A model generated the notes under the pieces. The model ran no database searches, was not told the origin of the DNA, and was given only the letters and a program-made list of their open reading frames with translations. A stretch of 64,000 nt of DNA. Source: Populus alba. Lineage: Eukaryota; Streptophyta; Magnoliopsida; Malpighiales; Salicaceae. Each line of letters opens with the position of its first letter. The stretch's first letter is position 1. The DNA lies in NCBI RefSeq assembly GCF_005239225.2, contig NC_133294.1, positions 18,117,631-18,181,630 of the forward strand. Direction: 5' to 3'. This document shows, one piece after another, positions 23,285 to 34,327 of the stretch. Made by a program: the position numbers and the translations under genes.

Positions 23285-23465
23285 CGAAAGTGTATTTTTT
23301 TTTATGTGGTTGTTCGGAGCTAGTATGTGCATACCCTTTAATTATTTTATGGACCTAAAAGTTAAAGACTATGTAAGCCTTTCAGTGATCTTGATGTTTG
23401 TAAGACTCGAATTAATAACCTCTAGAAAACCAAACTGAGGACCTAACCAGTTGAGTTACAACCTA
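23285..23465 (-). mobile_element. tRNA-derived SINE, minus orientation
   Basis: This is the better preserved twin of 12-178. On the minus strand: GTAACTCAACTGGTTAGG (A-box), ATTCGAGTCT (B-box) and a tail of A near 23291-23302. Confidence 0.65.
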
Positions 23466-23499
23466 AGGATTAAAAATGTGTATATTTTTTTAACCCTAA

Positions 23500-23674
23500 A
23501 GGGATGTAGCTTAACTGATTAGACTCTGAGTTTGCTCTCTAAAGATCACCAGTTCGAATCCTACAAATCTCAGGGCCATTGAAAGCTTATATGATCACTA
23601 ACTTCAGGACCCATGGAATTAGTCGAGTTATGTATAAAGCTACTACCCGAACATCCCGTTAATTAAAAAAAAAA
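23500..23674 (+). mobile_element. tRNA-derived SINE, plus orientation
   Basis: The head is GGGATGTAGCTTAACTG, the B-box AGTTCGAATCC, and the A tail ends at 23674. Its twin is at 215-391. Confidence 0.7.
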
Positions 23675-24717
23675 GTATGTATTGTTTAAAAGCAATGAGC
23701 AAGAGGAACTTTTTCAGACCTGGGCGGGTATATCTTTGGAGTTTGAAATTAACTACTCCAAAACGACATCACTCCATTATTTATGGGATCTTGCACAAAC
23801 ATCGAACTAGCAAGTTTTGAAAAAAAAAATGTATTGGTCTTGCGTTGGATGCTAACAAAGTTTTTTCTTCTTTTATTTCAATCAAAATATTGAGAGTCTT
23901 AATTATGGGCCTCTGTTGATATCTTTTATAACTCACTAGATTGATTTGAATATTGAAAATGTTTCCTTTTTAAAAAACAAAATGGGGAAGGCATTTTGAT
24001 TTTATCTTCAATTTTTCTATATAGATGTCTTCTTGTTTCTAAATATAGGGCTTTTAAAGCACAATCATGCCTTGAGATTTCGAGGTTCTTTTCAGAAAGA
24101 TTGGATATCTCATATAATATGAAATAAAATCTATTCGTATCAGCGGGCAAATGGTCAAGAATATTAAATTAGTGTAAAACTTGATTTAATTCAAACATTA
24201 TAATTCGAGGTACTATAATAATGTGAAAAAAATGTTACAAAACTAGATGATGACGAACACATATCAATAATTCGAGACATAAGATTGTTTGGTCTCTTTT
24301 TTTCCTTGTCTTCTCATGTTGAATATGTGTGTGTGTGTGTGTATGAGATCCACCTCCGCGTGTCAAAGCATGGTGATGTTCCAAGCAGAGCCAATATCCA
24401 TTATGTAAAATCTTCAAGTGAGAAATACTAATATATATCAATTGGTTCGATATAGCTAATCTTTGCTTTTAATTATTTATTTTGTATTTTTAGATTGTTT
24501 TGAAATTTTAAAAAATAAAAAATATATTATTTAATATATTTCTAAACAAATTTTTAAAATAACCAATATTAAATAACAATATGATATTAACATATACCTT
24601 TGGACGATGGTGAACAAGTATTTGAAATCTGAGACATCACGTTCTCGAAAGGAAATCGTTGATAGTGCCAAGAATTATAAACTTGTCAACATGATTCTAT
24701 AATAAGAAATAGTTTCT

Positions 24718-25720
24718 ATAACCAATGAAGCTGCAGCCCATACTCTATTGATAATGATTTTTTTTTATTCTTTAATATTACATTGATTTTAAAATATATT
24801 TTAAAAAATACACACAAACGCATAAATAAGCTTTTAATCTAAGCATTATACATAAGTTGAGAGAGATATAGAGAAGAGATAGAAATGTGTATCTTTTGAG
24901 AAAACTCTTAATAAAATATCATTTATCTCATTTTTTTGTTCTTGTTCTTTAGCTTTATTTTTATGTTTGTTATTATAAATTAGCTACCACATCCTATCTT
25001 TCTTTTCCAACAAGTGGTATCACATTTTAGATTTAATTATTTAATATGGTCAATTCAAACTTGCCACTTTAATGTCCTAGGTTGACAAGGGACAGTTATC
25101 AAACTCGGTGTATTCGAGTAAAAGTTAACTAAGTTTTCAAGATATATGAGAGATGGTTGAAAAAGGCTTTGAGGAACCTATAGATAGAGCAATGTTGACT
25201 TCAACCCAAAGAGAGGTCGTGCAAAAGGCATAAAGAAAGAATTAACTAGCACTAATAATCATCCACCAATGTCTGGATGACGCCATTTTTTAGATAGTAG
25301 CCAACGCAATCACTGCCAAGCAAGCATGAGAAGTTTTGCAGGAATCAAACTAAGAAGTTGACAATGTGAGAAAGGTACGTTTACAAAACCTACGTGGTGA
25401 CTTTGAAAAGTTAGATATACTTGAATAAGAGAATATTTCAGGATACTTTGCAAGAGTATTTGCCATATAAAATCAAATGAAGAGATGTGGAGAGAAGATG
25501 GAAGAGACACGTGTGGTAGATAAGATCTCACGCTAGCTGCAAAAGAAGTTCCATTATGTGGTGGTTGCGATAGAGGAATCGCAAAATATGGATTTTTTTT
25601 CTATAATAGCCCGGCTGTATGACTTTATCAATGTTAAAAGATCCCAACATATTCTCTTAATTTAAGGGTAATTTTTTAAAAAAATCTACCAAAAATTCGG
25701 CAGATTTTTGTTTGTATTTA
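24718..25720 (+). mobile_element. Ty1/copia remnant (copy 2)
   Basis: It matches 13275-14170: the LTR-like end, the PBS TGGTATCACATTTT at 25015 (two changes from the first copy), a gag start reading MVNSNLP near 25046, and gag relics such as FARVFAI and NQMKRCGEKMEETRV at about 25450-25520. It has an additional stretch of about 100 bp at 25265-25365 absent from copy 1. Stops and frameshifts make it non-coding. Confidence 0.75.
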
Positions 25721-26464
25721 GAACATCCCAAGTTATCGACTACTATCAATTTACTTAATCAACCCATCATCACAACGTCCTATAATTCTGGACCTTATAT
25801 ATATATATCCTACGAGTAAGTTCAATATGAACATAGCCCATATATCAAATTATAAAATTTAAAAGAAAAGGGAATACTAACATGCAAAGAAAGCATTACA
25901 ACATTATAAGTGTTCTTAAACATTTCAAAAGGATTAATTACAAGATAACTAAAGTACTACATGTTAAGCTAAACTTTTATAAATACATCAAGGTTTATAC
26001 AAAAGCATACTATATAAACGAGTTAATTCCCCTTTTGTTTAAGTTAAATATTTACATAAGCTTGACAAAGTAGAGTTTTAAACTAATTACCTTCTTGGAT
26101 ATTTGATAGATCTATTACATAAATAAGCATATCATTATATTGATAAAAGAAATACACACACACACACCAATGAAGTATTAATTTTCTATTGGATTTATAA
26201 GAATTTTAATAGACAACTTATATTTTGCTTGTAAAAATTTTAAACTCAATTACCACTCATTTGCATATTTTTAATTTGAATACTCTTATTTACTTGCATA
26301 AACTGGGTGATCTTGCAAAGTCTATTCTTGTGACTAATCTTGTAAATATGTTAGGCTTTATTTTACATTGAAGACGATATTTATTGTAATTGCATTTATT
26401 AAAAGAATTTTAAATTGTATAGGTACAAAAAAAAATAACGCACCTGCTCCGCCTGTCTAGTGAC
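25721..26464. other. AT-rich spacer without a gene
   Basis: No gene, repeat pair or known element was recognised. There is a short CA run at 26154-26167. Confidence 0.5.
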
Positions 26465-27058
26465 CTCCCTGAACGCTTAATGTCTCACTACATGAACTGG
26501 GCATGGAAGGGACTCTCATCTTCATCAGTTGACAAGTATTTTTCATAATTAAATCGTGTGGCAGTTTCAGAACTGGAGGCAGAAAGACTCAACCGAGCAA
26601 TGGACCTCTGAGATACATTTAAGCGTTTCCCAGAGGAGGTCCTCTCTTCATTGCAGCACTCTGTAGAAGAACTGATACAAATAACCCCATTGCTGTCTAC
26701 TGCTAATACAATTAAAGATGCATCATTAGTAAGAGAGATAGAGAAAGAGGAGCAGCTGCAAAACAGAAACACTACAGTGATATTAGGCTACCACACACCT
26801 CTGTCGTCATCAATGAAGGCCAAATCAGAAGCATTATCACTCCTTTCAGAAAGACTACAATGGTTTCCATCAATAGAAGCAGCGGGAGAATTCTTAAGCA
26901 GATGAAGACCTAAAAACAATGCCATCAATCATCAGAAAACATGCCAGACAAAAGCAATCTAGTTAAGAACCGGAAACAGACAGAAGCAAGAAAGCACTGT
27001 TACTGGATAGAATTTTTATGATACTTGTTATGATTTTAGTAAAAGATAGCCGATGCCA
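26465..27058 (-). pseudogene. Displaced WAPL gene fragment
   Basis: On the minus strand this matches 43848-44468 of the WAPL gene: the end of exon 6, intron, exon 7, intron and the first part of exon 8. The exon 8 part reads AVDSNGVICISSSTECCNEE and continues to ATRF, after which extra bases disturb it. Introns are kept, so it arose by DNA duplication rather than retrocopying. It has only one copy of the 16-residue unit that is doubled in the intact gene. No start, end or flanking exons exist here. Confidence 0.9.
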
Positions 27059-28194
27059 ATTCAGCGCAACTCAAAGCTCAAAGTTCACTTTATTTAGGTT
27101 TCCTCTGTTCTAAAATGATGAGTGTTTTTTAGTCCAATTTTTACTCTTTATATTCTCAAAATATAATTAACAATAAAATCTTGTTTTTTTTTTTTACATG
27201 AAATAAAAGTTTTGAATTTCACAAAGATATATTCACCAATAAATAATTTTTCAAGATTAATTTTTTATTTCTTTAATTTGTTATAATTATTTTAATATTC
27301 TAAATTCAAGAGATTTGGTTTAAGAATAAAAATTTAAATTCTAAAATAAGTAAATTTTATTTTTAATTTGGTCTGTATTTATTTTTGATGTTTTAAAACA
27401 AAATTTTTCTCAACTATCAGCACAATTCTCAATACAGCACCTATAGTTAGTGATCGAACGAAAGAATGTTATCTCTTTCAGTATGCAACAAATATTCAAA
27501 ACACGGCGGTCACCCTTATCAGCTTGTACTTGTAGTCGTCTATCGAAGTATTATCTCCAAATCACAAAATAACATTTTTATTTATTTTTTATATTTCAAA
27601 AATATTTTTAAAAAATTTAAAAATTTAAATTTTTTTTCTTTGCTTCAAATTAATATTTTTTTGATATTTTTATATTATTTTAATGTGCTAATATTAAAAA
27701 TTATTTTAAAAAAATAAAAACATTATTTTGATAAATTTTCTAGTGAAAAATACTGTTTTGAAAAAATAACCGCAACCACATTCTGAAACATGACTGTATA
27801 TACTCCGCTAGACTGCAGGTTTACAATTTTTTTTTACAATAAAAATATTTAAATGTTGTAATTGGGTTTTTTTTTTTTAATAATAACTCAGGTTATCATT
27901 CAATCAATTATATAAGTTATTTTTATTTAAATTATATAGAAAAAAAAAGATATAATGATAGCAAATAGAAAGAACAAAAAAGCAATCATCATAAACTAAG
28001 AAACAAACCTTCATCCAAAAATTAAAAGATGATGTTATTTAATTTTTAACTAAATAAATATGAAAATATGAAATAAAATAAGAATATAACAAAAGAATTG
28101 GTGTCATTCAACCTTGGTTGATGTGATAAACATGTAATCTAGACATTAAAGGGCAAGCAAGTTTAGTTAACCTGTCAAGAATTGGTGCAGATTC
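27059..28194. other. AT-rich spacer with MITE-like stretch
   Basis: No gene was seen. The part about 27560-27790 (with TTTTAATGTGCTAATATTAAAAA and ending AACCGCAACCACA) resembles a MITE family also hinted at in 6180-6290 and 40880-41000. Homopolymer runs are frequent. Confidence 0.4.
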
Positions 28195-29434
28195 ATTATT
28201 CTTTTGTGAATCTGTGTTTGTGACTTCAATTGATTTCCTTGCATGTTTGTAAGAGTTCAAAATGGGATTTCACACAAGTGTATGCATTCCATTAATCAGT
28301 TTGATAAAAAAAAAGAAATTACTCTAATATTTAATATTAGAGTGTTTTCTTCACAGAAATTGCAGCGTGTTTTCTTCACAGCTATACATGTTTTAAAAGA
28401 ACCGAGACAACCATACATGAGGGCGGAGCAAAGACCAAACGAGACAACCATCCATGAAGATTGTTGAATTGCAGATCAAATGAACGTAGGCGGCACATCT
28501 GCTGAAAGGATCTCAAAATGCCTTGTAATCGGTTAAAATAAAGATCAAGATCTTTAGGAGAACTTTCCACTCCTAAAATAAGCCCAGGAGCCGGCTTCAT
28601 GAGCAACAGAGGCACATAAAGAATCTGAAAGCAGTTTTTATGCACTATCAGCAGAACAATTTGATCAGTCAGATCACAATCCTTCTTACTTCAAACAAAT
28701 CTTTTGGAACCGATATGTCGAGGGATGGCTTGATTTATACCGGAGATTTTGTTGGAAATTTAAAGAAGCGTGGTGCTATTATACCTTTCAGGGATGCGCA
28801 AATTGATTACAGGTAAAAAATGACAGAAAGTGAGTTGCAGGGAATGAAAAAGGCATTAGTAAACTCAACACCTTTCAGGGCATCGTTCCTTGGTTTGCTC
28901 CCTTTTATTTCTTATTTTGTTTTTCCTGCCATTGTCTAATGTTTTTCTAACTCCCAGTCTGGTCTCTGCGGAGAATGAGAAAGCAAAAACTCTTTACGAG
29001 AAGAGATTCTCCGGCAACGGAATCAACCAGAAAAGTCCGACGTTAACTAAATGAGTTCATGGATCTCTTGTCTGAATATAGAAGTGCAGAAACTAACCTC
29101 GACCTAAAACCCCCATGCTACCAACTACATCTCAACAAGCAACAAATCAAATGAATTGTGATCGGCCAGTAAACAGCGAATGGACAATAGATCATTCAAG
29201 CTCTAATTAACCAACCGGCGAAAGATCATGAGGACCCTACCCCATTATAACCAATGAAGCTGCAGCCCATACTCTATTGATAATGATTTTTTTTTTATTA
29301 TTCTTTAATATTACATTAATTTTAAATATATTTGAAAAATACACACAACCCATAAATAAGCTTTTAATCTTAAGCATTATACATAAGTTGAGAGATATAT
29401 AGAAGAGATAGAAATGTGTATCTTTTGAGAAAAC
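28195..29434. repeat. SOT tail module, second copy, without a SOT
   Basis: The stretch matches about 12205-13459, that is the SOT 3' flank and the beginning of the copia LTR, but no SOT gene precedes it. At 29434 it switches to SOT upstream sequence (the equivalent of 1465). It shares the palindrome at 28321-28343. Confidence 0.85.
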
Positions 29435-29845
29435 TTGTCAACATGATTCTATAATAAGAAATAATTTCCAGTCTAGAAATGCGATCAACTACGTAATTGC
29501 TTGTTTTGGGGTTATGGTTTAATCTATTTTTTTCATATAAAAATAGATTTAAAACACAATCACGCTAAAGATGTGCTATCGAATATAATATGAAACAATA
29601 CCCAATTGCATCAGCCGACATGTGATCAATACTATTAAAATACTGTGAATTTTGATTTAATTCAATTATTATAGCTTGAGGCTGCCGACAATGTGAAAGA
29701 AAATGTCAGGAAATCTTGGATGATGGTGATCAAATATCAGCAATTTGAGACAGCACGTTCTCGAAAGGTAATAGTTAAACTCTCAGCTCGCTACAAATAG
29801 CTGCCATGGCCTTTCATTCTATGTTGTATTTCTTTTTTTACATTC

Positions 29846-30554
29846 ATGGAATCCTCTTTGCCTTCCACCCAAATCTTGGATCCTGGTGTAAGTGCAGAGA
29901 GGAAAAATGAAGCTAAAAATTACAGTGAAGTGATGTCCCTTCTTCTTGGAAGGACTCATGTCTGTTCAAGAGCACTTCAATCCTCAATCCACAGATATAT
30001 TTGTCGCCAGTTGTCCAAACACTGGCACAACTTGGCTTAAGGCCCTCACTTTTGCTATTCTTACACGATCCCGTTTAAGTGGTTCGACAACTGGTTCTTT
30101 ACTTACCAAGATGCCACATGACTGTGTTCCTTTTTTGGAATATGACCTTGCTCCAGACCCAAGTAATCGGGACCTGGCAATTCCTCTGGTGTCTACTCAT
30201 GTTCCTTACAGTTGTTTGCCTCAATCTATCATTTCTTCTAGTTGCAAGATTATTTACATTTGCAGGGACGCAAAGGATGTTTTTGTTTCTTTGTGGTACT
30301 TTAATGCCAAGCTGCATAGGTTGGAAAATGTTGATCCACTTCCTCTGGAAGAAGCTTTTGAGCTGTTTTGCAATGGAATTGCAAATTATGGACCGTACTG
30401 GGACCATGTTTTAGGGCAAGGCGGAGCCAGGAAAAATGTCACAAAAATAGATGATGGCGACCACATATCAATATTTAGAGACATCACGTGGAGCACTTTC
30501 ATCATTATTATTATTGGTGCAATATTGAAACAATTAAAAATATTAAAATTTTAA
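29846..30554 (+). pseudogene. Sulfotransferase pseudogene, 3'-truncated (copy 2)
   Basis: ATG 29846 starts a frame with the SOT N-terminus that is broken after codon 30 by an internal deletion of about 80 bp. From about 29946 a second frame runs through PNTGTTWLKAL, STHVPYSCLPQSI, CRDAKDVFVSLWYF and [12 protein letters not shown], then leaves SOT homology at about 30415 and continues through a promoter-type repeat and AT-rich DNA to a stop at 30552-30554. The PAPS-loop lysine is replaced by asparagine and the C-terminal RKGxxGDW region is missing. It is inactive. Confidence 0.85.
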
Positions 30555-30842
30555 TTAAAAAAAAATCAAAAATTTATGAAAATCCGGTTAAAATATTGTA
30601 CCAAATACCCTCTTAGTTTTATCTTTATTTAAAAAAAATAATTCTTAACATTAATATATCAAAACAATTCAAAAATATTAAAATATTAATTTAAAAAAAT
30701 TAAAATCTTAAAAAAGTCTGGTTGAAATACTTACTTTTTTTAATTTAAATTTTATGGGAGGTGTGCTTATGTAAATCAGCTCTCAACTTGTTACAAATGG
30801 CTGCTACAATTGCCTTTCTTTAATATTTTCTTCTGTACATTC

Positions 30843-31083
30843 ATGGAACTCTCTTCTCCTTCCACACAAATCCAGGATTTTGGTGTTAGGAAAAAATGAA
30901 GAGCTTTCCAAATCCCATGCTAAAAACTACAGAGAAGTGATCTCTACCTTTCCAAAACTTAAAGGCTTTTGGTACGTCCCGTCCTTCTTGGGAAGACTCG
31001 TATCGGTTCAAGACCACTCCCGGCCTCAATATACTGATATATTTGTCGCCGGCTTTCCAAAAACGAAGGAAATCTTTGGTTAA
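30843..31083 (+). pseudogene. Sulfotransferase 5' fragment (copy 2)
   Basis: This is the twin of 2881-3120. An additional A in the GGAAAAAATGAAG stretch shifts the frame after about 17 codons. It ends inside the PAPS-binding loop like its twin. Confidence 0.8.
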
Positions 31084-34000
31084 TGTTCCTCAAAAGATGG
31101 ACTCTCAAGGTCTTGGAGCTATTAAACGACGGGAGGATAAAAATGCTACGAAGGGTCGAAACAAATATCTCTTTCTGGTCTAGAAATACTATCAACATCT
31201 TCTAAGATAAGTACTTCGAGTATTTTTACGAGTTTTGATTTACAAATAATATAACTATTATGATAATAACATTTAAAAGTTAAATTTCTGAACATAGTAT
31301 CAAATACAAACAACTTTGAATCTGATAATTATATCAGATGGTCATGGATTTAAAAATAATAATAATAATAATAATAAACTTGTTTAATTTAATTTCTTAT
31401 AGTTTTTAATTTTTATACTTTAAATTAAATTTATAATATTTTTAATAAAAAAAGATATTTTTTAAAAAAATTATTAATAATAACAAAAACTCGGTTTCCC
31501 TTGGCAGATGGATAGGGCCCTTCACCTTCAGAAATAGCTGGTGATTTTTTATTTTCAGATGGGTTTCATGTAAAAACAAAAAACCTCTGAAGGCCTTGTG
31601 ACGAGAGACCCACCACAAAACAGGACACCAAAGCACTATCCACCACCATAGGAAAGTCCTGGGGCCATGATTTTCCCATGGCGACCGCCGTACCACATCA
31701 GCATGGCTGGACGGAGTAGACAAAAGCCACGCAGTTTCGCAGCATATAATTATTATTTTTTTATTAATTTTAATTTCAATTATTTGGATTCTATGAAAAA
31801 ATAATAAAATAATAAAGAATTAATTATTTTCTTTTGCACTTGAGGTACCATGCTCCTTTAGCCAAAAAACTGAGCGGGAAGCCTCTGGAATTCACTACAC
31901 CGACAAGACAATCTTACGCCACATGAATCGAGTCCATATAATATTTTTTCCATTGATATATCGCTAACCGAGAAGATAAATTTAGATTTTTTATTTGATA
32001 TTTTCATATTCGAACAACAAAAATGTTGAGTTGGGATTTGTGAGTGAAGGATAGCCTTTTATACCATATTATATAAGTATAGTTGTTAGAACGTATCATT
32101 TTATTCTCAATTATTTTTTTAATATCAAATATATCTTATAGAAAAAAATAACTTCATCCCCAACTGTATATTTAATAAGTTTTTTTTTTTTACAAGAACA
32201 ATTACTTCATTATGCTATTATAATTTACAGTGATCTGTATTTTGATAAACACCAAAAAAAAAATCCTCTTTTATATAATTTTGATCTAATTCAATTATTA
32301 GAATTTGAGGCAGCGTAACAACATGTACGAAAATGTCAGAAAAGGAGGGCATGATGATGGTAACCAAATATTTGTAATTTGAAACATCACGTTCTTGAAA
32401 GGAAATAATTAATAGTGCCAATAATTAATCTGCCCTCAATCTGCTACAAATAGCTGCCATGACCACATATTCAAACAAATATTATATAATATATTAAAAG
32501 GGTTAAGTGCCCTTTTTACTCTTTACATGTACTCAAAGCACTCTTTACATGTACTCAAAGCATTGTAGATTAAAATAGTGTAATAGAATCCAGCCCTTCT
32601 CACAAAGTTGTGGTAGGGTTACTACCCACGCCATCGTGTGAGGATACCTGACACTTGGGCTCCATCTGCCTTTATACTGGATCAGACCAAGTCTTGCCAT
32701 GTTAATTGGGTTAATTGGATTTTTTTTTATTATTTTTTTTAGTCCGCCCTTATTTTAACCCTAGATTAGTTGGATTCCAGGTTAACCCGTCAAGCTAAAC
32801 CGGATTTCAAAACTACGCTTGCACCAATTCCCAATGCTAACGGATCTTGCGTAGGACTCACGTAGAACCCACGTCTAATAAACCTACACAGAATCCAATA
32901 ATAATAGGTCATGTGCAGGACTCAAATCTAATGAGTCCTGTCTCAGGATCCAATTCATATGGGTCCTGAGCAGGGCCCAGGTCTAATGGGCCTATGCAAG
33001 ACCCAATAGTAATGGGATGTGTGTAGGATACAATGATAATGAGTCCTGTCTTGGGATCTAGGGTCCTCACTAAGACCCAAATAATTGGTATTCTAAATAT
33101 TCTTTTGATTTTTTTAATATATTAATTTGTGTTATAAATATTATTATTTCTTTTATAATTCAAAGTGTTCATATAAAAAATATTATTAATTTTATTGTAA
33201 CTCAAGTTATTGATATAAAAAAATATTATTATTTTTATTGTAACTCAAGTTATTGATATAAAAAATATTATTATTTTTGTTATAAAAATATTATTATTTT
33301 TGTTATAAAAAAATAATATTTTTATTATAATAATATGAATATTAAAAATATTATCATTTATGTTATAAATATTATTATTTTTATTATAATTAATAAGATT
33401 TTAACAAAAATATTATTAATAAAATAATTAATACATTTGAAAAATATTATTATTATTATTATGAATATTATTAATTCTATAGTGTTTCTTAAAAAAATAA
33501 AAAAGTAAGCCTATCATGTGTAGCGCAGGCACCCAATTAATTTCTTACTAGTTTAGAAATGTTATCTCTTAAGGTGTTTTATTGTGCTATGATTCAACCA
33601 TCTAGTTTTTAATAAAAATTTGATTTTTTTATAAATTCTTTTAGTTTTTTTAAATTATTTTAATGTATAAATATAATAATATTTTTTAAAAAAAAAAACA
33701 ATTAATATTATAATCTCATACATCCTCATATTATTGGACTGTGTTGTGGGTTCCACGTCATTTAAAGCTTGTCAGAGAAACCACACCTATAATTAGAAAC
33801 CACACAATCACACTAAAGATTTGCTACATCCCCAAATTATTGGACTGTGTTGTGGTTCCACGCCATTTAAAGCTTGTCAGAGAAAAAACCACACAATCAC
33901 CGAAAGATTTGCTAATTCGGGGAGTGTTTTTATATATATTTAATTTTTTTATAAATAAATTTAATTTTTTTTTATATTAATTTTGTTTTATAATTTTAAA

Positions 34001-34319
34001 TGATCTGTTAATATAAAAAATAATTATTAAAAAATAAAAAAAAAACTCAAGAGTGTTTGATTTTATATTTAAAAGTATTTAAAAAAATTTAATCTTTTTA
34101 TAAATTAATATATTTTTAATAATATTAAATTATTTTAATGTGCTAATATAAAAAAAAAATTTAAGTTTTTTTTAATATATTTTTAAAAAAATACTTTAAA
34201 AACAATGGTTATGACATTCCCAAACTTCACATCCCAAAATATTGGATTGTGTTATGGGTTCCACATCTATAAATAGAAACCCCAATCACACTAAAGATTT
34301 GCTACCTATAGAAAGAAAC
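31084..34319. other. Spacer of duplication copy 2
   Basis: The stretch repeats 3121-6404: promoter relic at about 32330-32465, tandem pair at 32519-32565, degenerate repeat at 32810-33080, AT-rich DNA, and two SOT-upstream repeat units at about 33725-33925. The (TA)n run is reduced to about five units at 33931-33940. No gene. Confidence 0.7.
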
Positions 34320-34327
34320 CACACAAT

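Larger units (their letters stand above)
23281..24715. repeat. Upstream module L, copy C
   Basis: This copy matches 1-1470, including the divergent SINE pair. It stops abruptly after GAAATAGTTTCTA and joins copia/tail sequence, whereas copies A and B continue into SOT upstream sequence. Confidence 0.8.
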
